A program made the translations under genes and the position numbers. From Prosopocoilus inquinatus (lineage: Eukaryota; Arthropoda; Insecta; Coleoptera; Lucanidae): 64,000 nt of DNA. The notes under the pieces were generated by a model. That model had not been told where the DNA came from. It saw only the letters and a program-made list of their open reading frames with translations, and made no database searches. Numbering within the stretch: the first letter of the stretch is position 1; each line of letters opens with the position of its first letter. Where the stretch lies: the NCBI GenBank assembly GCA_036172665.1, contig CM069875.1, forward strand, positions 25,637,806-25,701,805, given 5' to 3'. Shown piece after piece: positions 12,312-22,810 of the stretch.

Positions 12312-12554
12312 TTTTTATGAATAGGTAGGTATATTGCTAAATGTTGTATTTTAAAATGTATAATAATAATAATAAATATGTTTTAGTTTATTAAATTGGA
12401 ATGGACTTTCATTTTTTTTGCATATCGGTACATTTTTGGCATATATTGAAGCATATTTTTTAATATCTTGTGCATATTTTTGTAAAGATACGTGCATATA
12501 TATGCGCATATTTTATGGATTTTCCGTGCATATAATCCGAGCCTTAATAATAAT

Positions 12555-13554
12555 CATTAATCACCGCTGATAATTTTTAATTTAATGGAAAAGCTGCTTG
12601 TGATGACCCTACAACCAACGGCACGGCGTAGCGACAGTTCATTCCATCAGTTCTTAATGCGCCACTCATCAACCACCGATATTCCCAGCGTCCAAAATAT
12701 AAATCAAGGATTTGTTTTAGATTATATACAAATCAAATCAATAATTTAAATTTTTTTAGCACAAAAATAGAATACAGCAAAAATAACTTTAGTTTTAGAA
12801 TCGCTGCTTTCTCTGGTTTGCTTTTTCTAGTAAACACTGAGTGAGGATTTATTTAGAACCAACTCATTCACATAATTACCCACTATTTAAGCATGATTTA
12901 GTGGTAATAGAAATTACCTGGTCTGTAATTTAGAAAAAGCTAGTCTTGATAAATTTTGCCCAAACAAATTTTAGTTGGTGTAAGTTTTTTATTGACTTAA
13001 CCTCGAAAGAATTGTTTTGATGTGTATAATTCCATTTGAGAGTTGTTGTACCAGATTTTCTTCGCAAACAGGGATATTGAGAAAATATGAATATGAATCA
13101 GATAATAAGAAGACATAATCGGTTGTTCGAAATTGAACAAGCTTGTGAATCGCGCCAGTACTCAAATTACAAATAAGGATTTCAAGCATGATTAACTCCA
13201 TGAAAATCGTAAGAACGAGTTTATATCGATTTCGGAAGACCATTTAGCGAAATGGTTAACTACGTGATATATGTTGGCGACAATAGAACTCAATTCACAA
13301 GAGAATTTGAAAAATGGATCAATATCAATGAAATAAAATATTTAACAGTGAAGCAGAATGTTCAGAGAAAAATTCGACTTTCTGAAGGGAAGGAAAGGAC
13401 GACAAGCAACAAACTTTACATTTATTTAAGTCTCGATCCCAGAACTTTTACGTGGTGCACGTCCTTTTAAAACGAAACTGAACTACCCCTTAAAAAGGCG
13501 TAGTAGTATAATACTGATAAAACATTGAACATTTTGGAGTAACATCTTATCCTT
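12555..13554. other. No gene recognised
   Basis: AT-rich sequence. Minus frame 12,989-13,243 and plus frame 13,252-13,470 are open for 70-84 codons but have no recognisable domain or splice context. Confidence 0.4.
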
Positions 13555-13869
13555 GGTTTATACAGTCACTAAAACTAAAAATTGACTAAAACTAAAATTA
13601 AAACTATGCGACAAGTTTCCGTTTATACAAGCAAAAATTGCGTATGCTCGTTGCACACCTAGCTGTGAAAATTCCTTGGAGGGAATATTAACTGGAGAGA
13701 AAGTACAGTCAAATTTACGGTCATCCCGCCTTTTCCACTAAGAATTGAAGTAGACGAATTCTTAATTTTTAGTGAAGTTGTATAAACCGCTTCGTATCAG
13801 TACGGCCTTTTAATTTCTTGGTTGATAGTTATTAATGTTTAGTTATTAGTTTTAGTGACTGTATAAACC
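13555..13869. mobile_element. MITE with GGTTTATACAGTCAC termini
   Basis: The left terminus GGTTTATACAGTCACTAAAA is mirrored by TTTTAGTGACTGTATAAACC at the right end, giving terminal inverted repeats of about 24 bp around a 315-bp non-coding body. No clear target duplication was seen, so the superfamily is undetermined. Confidence 0.65.
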
Positions 13870-14401
13870 ACACTTTAGAAAAACATGCATCAAATTAATT
13901 AAGGATGTCTGTCAAAGACTCCTTGTCCAAAAATTTGAAAAATAAGCCCAGCTCAGTGATGTTATATTATTTAAATATTCTTTCAAAGTTAATTAAAATC
14001 CACTTACACTATCTGATTTTCCATTTGATTTTGAATTTAACTTCAGAAATATATGTTCGTCTTCACACTGTTTGAGTTTTTATTTAAGTTGCCAGGTTTG
14101 ATTTTTATTTGACTTTTTATGAAAACGAATTTGACCATTTAGTTTTCTCAAATGCTTTTATCAAATCGAATGAAAAATCAGATACCTAGTGGAAAGCGGA
14201 TGTAAGAAAGAACCGCACACAACACTGGATCGCTTTACTTGTTCCTGAAAACTGTTATTCTTGGACAAAGTCGGTTTTTGACATAACCCCGTCAATTGTT
14301 CAATATAAATGAAAAATTTGGCATCAAATTCATACTCATAAAATTTGAAAATCAAATCAAGTCACCGAGTTCCTCACAAACTTTCCAGGAACCTTCTCTA
14401 A

Positions 14402-14621
14402 CACCCGTATTCATAAACCAAACTTACGCTATGCGTTCGTTTACAATTCGCTATATTTCATAAACGATATGTGTTCCCTACATTGTAGGAAAGTAATTCA
14501 GAAAATATTCGTAAACCCTCGCTGATTATGCGCTAAAAATGTAGAAAATATGCTCAGTTTACGAAATATAGCGAATTTTAAGCGGACACGTAGCGTAGGT
14601 TTGGTTTATGAATACCGGCCT
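14402..14621. mobile_element. MITE, TAA target (Harbinger-like)
   Basis: Inverted termini share CCGTATTCATAAACC on the left and GGTTTATGAATACCGG on the right. Inner inverted matches extend the arms (AATTCGCTATATTTC and GAAATATAGCGAATT). TAA flanks both ends (14,399-14,401 and 14,622-14,624), the 3-bp target of PIF/Harbinger elements. The element is 220 bp long with no coding capacity. Confidence 0.7.
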
Positions 14622-15069
14622 TAATCTGAATGGAAGAAAAACAACATCTATGGTATAAATTGGTTTGCAAACAATCCAACAAAAATTCCATACTTTAATT
14701 CATGATTTAATGGCCTTCATTAAAAAAAATACTTAAAAGGTTGTAATAAATTTTTAAAAAGTTAGAATAAATTTTCAAAATTCCTCTCTTCTGAGAGCAT
14801 GCATGCCGCTGCTCATCGCATAAAAGATTTTCTTATTTTCTCGAACAACTCTTCGAGTGTTATGGTTTTGGAATTGTTTCATGGGGTGACTAAGGCCCAG
14901 TTTTTCATTTCAGTTTAACTGTAAGCATCGCTTTACTCCCGTGGTACCAATTCTAAGGACAATTATTCTTAGCTTAAAATTATACTCGACTAAAAAACAG
15001 GCTCTTAGAGGGCTCAAATTTTATTTTCTTCTTGACTTCCTGCTGCTACGGCAACATGGGAAATGTAGG

Positions 15070-15695
15070 AACCCGACGATTCGCCTTCACGTCGCCGATT
15101 GGCCATCGCCAATTCGCCGTCGACGTAACTCGTCGTCGGCTCAACTCGCCTGCGGTCTAACTCGCCGTTGCGCACCCCCAGTTAGTTTTATTGAGCTTAT
15201 TGATAAGTTTTAAAATTCATTCGAATTATGCAGATATCCAAGTTTTACCTACGAAACGGATAAAAATATTTCACATAAATGAAAACGGAACTACTGGGAC
15301 CTACATATTCGATTAATATTTACTCATTAATAATTTCAACTTTAAATATTAAATTAATGACAGACATGTTATTCTAGTAATAGGTATTTTGTAATGAATT
15401 GGGAACTTATTATTACAAACTGAAATTTGTAAACTTCTATAGGCACAGTATGCATTGACTTAACGACAAATGTTTTTTTGTTTCATTAAACAAGTTAGTT
15501 TATTTTATATTTTATTTATATATTTATGTGGATATGGACATTTATAACTTTATTTGCTGACGATAAACGTGCTCACAGCCAGTATACGACGCCGGTACGA
15601 CGAATTTGCCAACTCCGAATTTACCAACAGCGAATCGTACGTACGGTGAGTCAGCAACGACGAATTGGCGACGGCGAATTATCCTAGACCCAGTA
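15070..15695. repeat. Inverted GC-rich short-repeat element
   Basis: At 15,070-15,175 a locally GC-rich run repeats TTCGCCGTCG-like words. At 15,590-15,690 the complementary CGACGGCGAATT-like words recur in inverse order. The AT-rich sequence between them shows no gene. The pair looks like the inverted ends of a non-autonomous element, with internally repetitive termini of about 100 bp. Confidence 0.5.
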
Positions 15696-16140
15696 AACGT
15701 ACCTTGGATTGGGCTTCCAGAGCTCAGCTTCTATTTCCTGCTCAAAAACCATAATGTTTATGTGGCTATATAAATAAAAAGCGAGCAGAATTAAATCCAA
15801 GAACGCTTCTAATCTAACGCCTGGGATGTTGCTGATGAACCGAATCAAACACTAATCTTTTATTAGTATCTTCCTTATAACTTTTTGATTAATCGTTTTC
15901 TTTTATTTATTCATTAGCAACTACGAGAAGTCGCATCTGGACCCAACGTCAAGTGTCTCGCCAAACTTGAACGTTCACTCCCACACAATCATGATTAATA
16001 CGTGTTTATGTGGGTGGACGACACAGACCTGATTAGGCAATTAAATACTCGGAGTTAAAGGCTATTAATTTCTAAAATATAAAATTATTATAAAATAGAT
16101 AATTATTTTGTAGCGGACGCTTACAAAAATTGAGTTTTAT

Positions 16141-16176
16141 GTCGACGTTTCGCAATGTGTTTGACAGGTTCTTCAG
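16141..16176 (-). ncRNA. Degenerate hammerhead-like motif
   Basis: On the minus strand CTGAAGA (16,176-16,170) is followed about 19 bases later by GAAACGTCGAC (16,151-16,141). This gives the hammerhead core words and a GUC cleavage site next to a self-complementary ACGT. Helix I is reduced to two or three pairs and helix II is poor, so this is at best a relic. Confidence 0.3.
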
Positions 16177-16201
16177 GAAAATTTTTAAGTAAACAAGTTA
16201 T

Positions 16202-16490
16202 TGAGGGAAACTAGAAAAAAGAAACGCATTGTCAGCAGAAACTAAAAATATTGTCAAAAGTAACTAAACATGTCATCAACGGAAACTAAACAAGAAAATG
16301 ATTTTTTTTTAATAATTCAAGTTTCTTTAATTAATTTATTTTTTGACGGATAGTAAAAGAAAGAAAATAAATTAAATTATTGAAAAAAAATCCATTTTCT
16401 TGTTTAGTTTCCGCTGATGACATGTTTAAGTACTCTTGACAACTTATTTAGTTTCCGCCGACAATGCCTTTCTTTTTTCTAGTTTTCCTT
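16202..16490. repeat. Palindromic repeat with GGAAACTAAAC arms
   Basis: Left arm 16,202-16,305 and right arm 16,385-16,490 are inverted copies. CATGTCATCAACGGAAACTA on the left matches TAGTTTCCGCTGATGACATG on the right. The arms themselves repeat the word (G)AAACTAAA about every 25-30 bp, and the spacer is a second, AT-rich inverted repeat. No coding sequence. Confidence 0.6.
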
Positions 16491-16643
16491 AAATACTAGT
16501 TCTTTATAAATTTAAAATTATTAATTATTTTCTGATGCACTTGTTTATTATGTATTGCTAGTTTCATGTGTATTAAGAAATAAAAATTTAGACACCCCTA
16601 ATTGTTGTTACAACAAAACTGTTTTTGCTTCTCACCCACACAG

Positions 16644-16746
16644 TTTCCTTAATCTTCAAGTCCTAGAATGGCGCAAGTTCAAACGAAAGAGGATCCTTTG
16701 CAGGCCAAACAAAACAAAAGCGAGCTCCAAAAACAATTGGCAGCAG
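16644..16746 (+). CDS. Candidate first coding exon, unknown gene
   Basis: A pyrimidine-rich acceptor (TTTTTGCTTCTCACCCACACAG, ending at 16,643) precedes an exon with an ATG at 16,668 in strong context (A at -3, G at +4). The ATG opens 26 codons up to a CAG|GTATTT donor at 16,746, leaving phase 1. The peptide is charged and glutamine-rich (MAQVQTKEDPLQ, then SELQKQLAA), consistent with a cytosolic N-terminus or coiled coil. A second frame is also open through the exon, which weakens the call. No partner exon and no family were recognised. Confidence 0.35.
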
Positions 16747-16749
16747 GTA

Positions 16750-19150
16750 TTTATTTGCGTAAGAAAAATATTGCTTGATGTCGTCGGGAAAACACCGCTT
16801 GGGCTCTCATGAATTATTTAAAAAGCGTGAATCTGAGAAAAGATCTTTGATACGTTAATTGAGAATGAGTTCAAAACGTCGCCGTTAACTAAACGCAATG
16901 TTTCAATGAAAATTCTTTCGGAATGGAAAATTTTAAATGTATAATAATTGATGATCAGGAATATTTTCAACAATAACGTCCGATTTTTCAAATGCAATCT
17001 TTGGCTTATTTCCTTAAGAACAATAATTATTGTTTTCATAATTGAAAGTGAAGGTTAAAATTAACTTGTGATTGAAACACCAACCCTAAGGTAATGTGAT
17101 ACGTAATAATTTATTAATTTTCTTTGCAAGTAAATGGTTCAGAATGAAATTACTTCGTTGCCTAAATAGATGAAGATATGAAATGTGATGCTAAAGATTA
17201 ACATATCTCCCAATTTCGTTTTAATGCGTTTTAATGCCGCCTGTTGAAATTTTGTGAAAAGTAAATGTAGTACAACCAATGCGAACTTCCCTCGACTAAT
17301 ATTTGCCCCATCAATTTTGTTATCTGCGTTTAATGTAGTACAAAACATGTCACGTACTGTACAAATATATAATGTTGACAGACTGTTCGAAACGGGACGT
17401 TTTCTATAAATTCCAGAATATAAATATTTTTTATTTATTTCGTTAGATAAAACTAATTTTATTTATTTATTTGAACTCTAAAAAAAATAAATTTAAAGAA
17501 AATATACCAAATGATGAATGCCAGCTAATTGTGAATCTATTTTAATAAATTTTGTATACAATTTTTTAGCTAAAGACACAATATCATCACATTTTTTGTT
17601 ATGTCGGCTCAGTATTTCGTTTCTTCTCTAAATTTCTTTTTTGTTGAAATACTCTGCATAGATGATAATGGAAATTTGTAGCCACAGTTTGCACCTAACT
17701 GTGCAGATTGTTTATAATTCTTACAATTGTTCAGTAAGTCCAGAATACGAAGGTATGTAAATCAGCAAGTTTGATAGAAGAGGGGATGTGGAAATGCAAG
17801 GTAGAATTATCTTTCTAAAAATTACTGCTGTGATGAAGAGAAATTTAAATACAGGTTGGATATGGCTTTAGGAGAGTTAAACACAAACAAAAACAAGCAA
17901 CACGTCACCAGAGATGATCGCCCTTTTAGACTTTTGGCTCTTTTTTCCTCGTCCTAGACTACTGCAGAACATAAAAGAAGACCCACTCGACTGGGATCTA
18001 GGAATAAGGAATAAATTTCCTTTACGTTTCTCGTTTTTATGGCAGTGGATTACCTGTGCACTTCAGGTTCCCTTCAGTGATGGTAATACAATTCGACACT
18101 GCTTCCCCTTCAACGGCGAGGAGGTTTGGAAGTAACAAAACCATAGAACACTTTACACACACAAAAATGTACTCCCGCTCCTGAGGTCCTGACAAGTCTA
18201 TAACTTATAAGGACCCCCTTGGGTAAATACACAGATAAAAAAAAATTTCTTTACACCTCAAAACATAATAGGGGGAAGAAATATTGGAAAATTATGCATA
18301 CGCAACGTTTGCTTAAAGATTACTTTCGGTCTTTAGAATTTTCGAGTAAAATTAAATTTTTTTTTCATGTTCCCAAACAGTACATTTTGTGGACTGGCTG
18401 CATTTTAACACGATCCAGTATCCAAGGTCTAAAAACCAGTACGAATGACCACCTTGTGGTGTTTTCGACTGATTGCTTGGGTGGGCTCTCACCTCATGTA
18501 AAAACAAAGGATGGATATACTCTCAGAGTGCTTCAGAGCGGTTAATCGAAGACGCCATTAGTGTTTTCAAACTGGAAAGAGCAACCGCGTAAGTACGCAT
18601 AGATAATAAATAGTATATAAAAGTGCATTAAATTAAAATTTAGATACGTGAATAAGCCACAAGTACTTTTTTTCAAATATTTGAATAAACATGTTGTGAG
18701 ATAGATTCATGACTGGTTCACGTACCTACGAAAGTTTAAGATGTCAAATGAACTTTGTCATCAAATGTAGTCAGTCGGATAGTTCAATATACACAATCTA
18801 GACAGATTACAAATATTGATATTGTTGAGTTCCTTTACCAAAAGTTTCTGACTGATTTCAGAGATCAACAATAACAAAATAACCAAACATTGAACAATTT
18901 ACATGAGACAGACTTCAAATTCATTCTTCTAGTGAACAAGGATATTAATTCTGGATATTTTTAGGCTATCACCTTTTGTCTGTCTTTACGGCATATGTTA
19001 AAACAACCATCGGTATACGTAATTCAATTTGCTTTCATTGTCATAATCCTTAATTACACAAAAGTCTGGGGCACTGTTATTCTGGAAATTTCTGTTTACG
19101 AACTTCATAAAAAAGAAAGAGACCAGAGACTGAAATTATTTATTACAGGT
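16750..19150. other. No gene recognised
   Basis: Mostly AT-rich. 17,880-18,545 is somewhat less AT-rich and holds two open frames (17,914-18,135 and 18,219-18,545, plus) without recognisable motifs. They may be relics of a mobile element. Confidence 0.35.
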
Positions 19151-19169
19151 ATTCAGATTTAATATCAAA

Positions 19170-19710
19170 ATAAATTGTTTCGGTAAATTTGGGTTAAATG
19201 AAAGCGGGATTTTTCGATGGTAGGTTATTTAAGGATCTTAAGTTTAAAAAATTGGATATTTTGAAAGGGGGGAAGATTTCATCAGAAAAACGCCTGATAT
19301 AGCCTATATTGTTGGTTTCTGCTTGGTAGAAGAAATTATTATTTTTTCTTACATTGAAGTCCTTGCGTGTTTTTAACGAAATATTTAAATTTAATATCGT
19401 ATGCTATGTGTACAAGTACTCAAAAGGCAATGTATTGTCACTTCATTGTAGAAGGTCTTCATGACGGATTGTCATTCCTTGCAGTAGTTTGTTAATAAAC
19501 ATACGTAAATTAACAAAGAAAAAGTTAATTTCTCATACTAAAAAACCATATAGACCATTTCAAGCAACTTTTCTGATGAAAATGTTACCTTCCAGGACGC
19601 CCCATTCTTTAAACTTCTGACCTCTATATAATCCTTAAATGACCAAACAGAAAAATCCCGTTAGACGTATTTTTATTTAATTTCAAATTTACCATTCGAA
19701 ATTCGAATTC
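19170..19710. mobile_element. Foldback-like element, imperfect arms
   Basis: Left arm about 19,180-19,320 and right arm about 19,540-19,700 are diverged inverted copies. TTTCATCAGAAAAACGCC on the left matches the inverse of AGCAACTTTTCTGATGAAAA, and GCGGGATTTTTCGATGG matches the inverse of AAACAGAAAAATCCCGTT. Terminal repeats and target site could not be fixed. The spacer of about 220 bp is non-coding. Confidence 0.5.
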
Positions 19711-20487
19711 AGAATTTTGAAGTCTCATTTTGTCGCACTGTTACTTATTAATGTCCATCAAATTTCGCGACATTGCCAAATTTAAATTTACAGTCTATCG
19801 CTTCGAACTAACGTGATCCCGAATTTAAAACAGCCTGTTTGTAAATGAGTTCAAATTTTCTAACCTATGAGTCAACAAACTTTACTAACTCGGTTATTTG
19901 TAATAAAATGCCAGGGTAATTAAAATACTAGGGTAATTAAATGTGAAATGACTAAAACTGAAAATTTAAATTAATTACATGTATTAGCGTGACTCAAGTT
20001 AGATAACGTGTAAAAATATTTTTCTTGGAAAATAAATATTTTTTTATTCAGAAAATAATGAATTACAATCTAGCTAATATTAAAAATAAATATTATTCTC
20101 CCCTTCTATATCAAGTTTTACAAGAAACAAGGAATACAATAATCTTTAATTTAATAGTTGCTTATCTTTTCAACTGTGAGTAATTTAAATGGCATTTGTA
20201 TCGCAATAGCGGAACGAATCATCACAATATTTCTCGGTTGAAGAAGGTCTTTCTTTTTGCAATAACATTGACGATTTGATGCTTGTTTGCTAGGGACACA
20301 ATATGGAAGAATGACAAAGTTTCATAATTTTCTGAAACTGAGCTCGAAATGTGTCCTTCTATATTTATTCTACATAGGAATTATTTACTCTTGGGTTCCT
20401 GTCGGACTTGCCATTCACATAAAGGAACTCTATGAACACAGCCCTCCCGCTCCGTCTTAACAGATTTAATTACTATACAGATCCTTA

Positions 20488-20615
20488 GGTCCAGTTTTAC
20501 AAATGCGGCTTAACTTTGAGCTGAGGCTTAAACCCTTAGCAACGATTGTTAAAATAATTGTTGCTAAGGGTTTAAACCTCAGCTCAAAGTTGAGCCCCAT
20601 TTGTAAAACTGGGCC
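20488..20615. mobile_element. Hairpin MITE, TTA target
   Basis: Two inverted arms of about 58 bp almost fill this 128-bp element, from GGTCCAGTTTTACAAATG at the left to CATTTGTAAAACTGGGCC at the right. TTA flanks both ends (20,485-20,487 and 20,616-20,618), as in PIF/Harbinger MITEs. Confidence 0.75.
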
Positions 20616-20659
20616 TTAGTGACTTAAACCATACTGCTCGAAACGCATTCAAACAAAAC

Positions 20660-21250
20660 ATTTTTAGGTAAAATAAAATATCTGAAAATTATCAAGATAA
20701 AAGTATGTTGTGAATAAAACGAAAACAAAAACAAAAGACGAATGAAAGATAAACTGTAAAAATAAAATAAAATCACGTAAAAGAGAAAATAAAAATGGCC
20801 ATCGATCGAAGTAACTGAAATGTAAAATTACATCAAATAGAGTCAATAAAACAAAAAAACAAAAACAAAAGACGATCAATTAATAATCAATAAATAAAAT
20901 TTAAATTGCATAAAAAAGAAAACAAAAATGGCGATCAATCGAAGAAATTAAAACGTAAAATAAATTTAAATCGAGTAAATTAGAAGAAAAAAACAAAAGA
21001 CGATCAATTGATAATCAATAAATAAAAATCAAATCGCACAAAAGAGAAAACAAAAATGGCGATCGAAAGAAAGGATTAAAATGGAAAATAAACTCAAATC
21101 GAGTAAATTAAAAAAAAACTAAAACAAAATAAGATCAATTGATAATTAAAACACAAAATCGTATAGAATAAAAGATAGTTAGTTAAAAAATAAAAATAAA
21201 TTAAATGAAATCGATTAAAAGATAAAAAATCAAATGTCGATCAATTAATT
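20660..21250 (+). repeat. Tandem repeat array, ~130-bp unit, copy 2
   Basis: The word AAAAATGGCGATC recurs with starts near 20,795, 20,928 and 21,056 (periods 133 and 128), alternating with AAAAGACGATCAATTGATAA. Units are imperfect and drift toward the right end. It matches the array at 4,620-5,165 in inverse orientation. A minus frame at 20,664-20,879 is an artefact of the repeat. Confidence 0.65.
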
Positions 21251-21941
21251 ACGCAGCGTGGAAACTAAGTGGCGGATAAATTCCGTATTTTCAAGATGAT
21301 TCATTTTCTTTTAACTCGGATTAGGAGGGTACCATTAAACAAAATTAAATTAACACTCGCCCAGCTTTTTGCAAACACATATTTTGGGAAAAATTGAGCG
21401 TCTTAATTAGATTTATCAGCTGCTTAATTTCCGCACTGTTTAAAAATTGAATCAAATAAAGTCAAATGAGGAATTAAGAAAGCAAAATAAAAGACGACCG
21501 GTGATAAAGATAAGACGAATGTAAATATTGTTACACTTAGTCAACTATAATTAAGAGCACTAAAAAAAGAACAAAATGGAATCAAACTGATAATTGAAAT
21601 ATAAAACAAGTCAAATTGAATCAAGTAAAGATTCAAGACAAAACATTTACGATCGGTTTATAACTAAAAATATGAAATAAGGACAAGTATTTAGAATCAG
21701 TTTATCTATATATATTGTTTTAAGAATACTAATGTAATTTGAAAGGGGATCCACCGATATTAACCAGCCTATTAGGTTATCGAATTAATAATAACGAGAG
21801 TTTAAAAACAGGCCTAGTCTTTTCATCGCCTTGTAGGATTTTATGGAGTAGATCAATTAACAAGGAGGCGAAAAGATCGGGCCTTAGGGTAATAATCAGG
21901 GAGAGGATTCAGCAGTCCTGATGGAGAACTTGCGTTGCTTA

Positions 21942-22807
21942 AGGACGGTTTAGACGCTCAAATAATTTGTGCAAATTGGTTTGTGCATGCACATTTGCGC
22001 AAACGAATTGAATATTTGTATTCTATTTACACGTTCAGTATTTTTGCGCAGATATCTTTGATAGAAATACTCCTTTCGGTAGGTAGTTCTTAACGAGTTT
22101 ATTTTTTTTACCGCAGTTTCCCGATTCGCTTCAGGATCAGTGGTTTTTAATTTTTCCACCAGAATCTCATATGCCTGATTTTTGGCATTGCGGTCACTAT
22201 ATTCCTTGCTTTTTATTTTCCACAAGCAAGGAAATGATTTGTAAGTTCAATAAATTCAGTAATAAATTCTTTTTCTCTTCGGGACATTATAAAACATACT
22301 CTAACTTTGTAACTAAAACTTAACCGACAAGAAACCATCTGTTTCTAAAATGTAGTTAGCATAATGCGCATGCCCTAAGTTGGAACACCGTTTACACGCT
22401 CAGTTGCATGTGCCATCTTCATGCAAAATTTCTAACGGGAATAGATTTATTCAAGCCAAACTTTTTGACTTGCACATGCTTCATGCTTTTAAATGGAAGC
22501 ATGAAGCATGTGCAAGTCAAAAAGTTTGGCTTGAATAAATCTATTCCCGTTAGAAATTTTGCATGAAGATGGCACATGCAACTGAGTGTGTAAACGGTGT
22601 TCCAACTTAGGGCATGCGCATTATGCTAACTACATTTTAGAAACAGATGGTTTCTTGTCGGTTAAGTTTTAGTTACAAAGTTAGAGTATGTTTTATAATG
22701 TCCTGAAGAGAAAAAGAATTTATTACTGATTATATACTGATTTATTACGTAACGACTTGCTTGCGCATACAAATTTGCACAAATTATTTGAGCGTCTAAA
22801 CCGCCCT
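21942..22807. mobile_element. PIF/Harbinger-type element with hairpin core
   Basis: The element starts AGGACGGTTTAGACGCTCAA and ends with the inverse TTGAGCGTCTAAACCGCCCT, and both ends are flanked by TTA (21,939-21,941 and 22,808-22,810). Inside, 22,256-22,490 and 22,495-22,730 form a near-perfect inverted repeat centred at about 22,492. The left part carries a broken MADF gene on the minus strand. Because the right hairpin arm duplicates the start of that gene, the element seems to have arisen by an inverted duplication of a longer Harbinger element that lost its DDE transposase. Confidence 0.75.
21950..22287 (-). pseudogene. MADF-domain protein of a Harbinger element, frameshifted
   Basis: From the ATG at 22,287 the frame reads REKEFITEFIEL, then shifts by one base near 22,220. 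It continues as WKIKSKEYSDRNAKNQAYE and AVKKINSLRTTYRKEY, the conserved MADF (Myb/SANT-like) signature of insects. Harbinger elements encode such a DNA-binding partner beside the transposase. The domain is cut off after TYRKEY, where element-terminal sequence begins. About 110 residues are left of a protein that usually continues well beyond the MADF domain. Confidence 0.75.
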
Positions 22808-22810
22808 TTA

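Larger units (their letters stand above)
8879..12546 (+). mobile_element. hAT-type DNA transposon with exact TSD
   Basis: The element starts TAAGCCTCGGATTATATGCA and ends with the reverse complement (TGCATATAATCCGAGCCTTA), with one mismatch in 20 bases. It is flanked on both sides by the same 8 bp, ATAATAAT (8,871-8,878 and 12,547-12,554), the target-site length of hAT elements. Both ends carry several subterminal copies of GTGCATATTT or GCATAT words, as expected for transposase-binding repeats. The transposase is broken, and a mariner-like element (11,032-12,311) is nested downstream of its C-terminal coding end. Confidence 0.85.

Noticed and set aside
17914..18545. Two less AT-rich plus-strand frames
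   Set aside because: No recognisable motif or splice sites. They may be transposon relics, but nothing specific can be shown.
20664..20879. Hydrophobic minus-strand frame (Phe/Leu-rich)
   Set aside because: It is the reverse reading of A-rich tandem repeat units. The apparent membrane protein is a compositional artefact.
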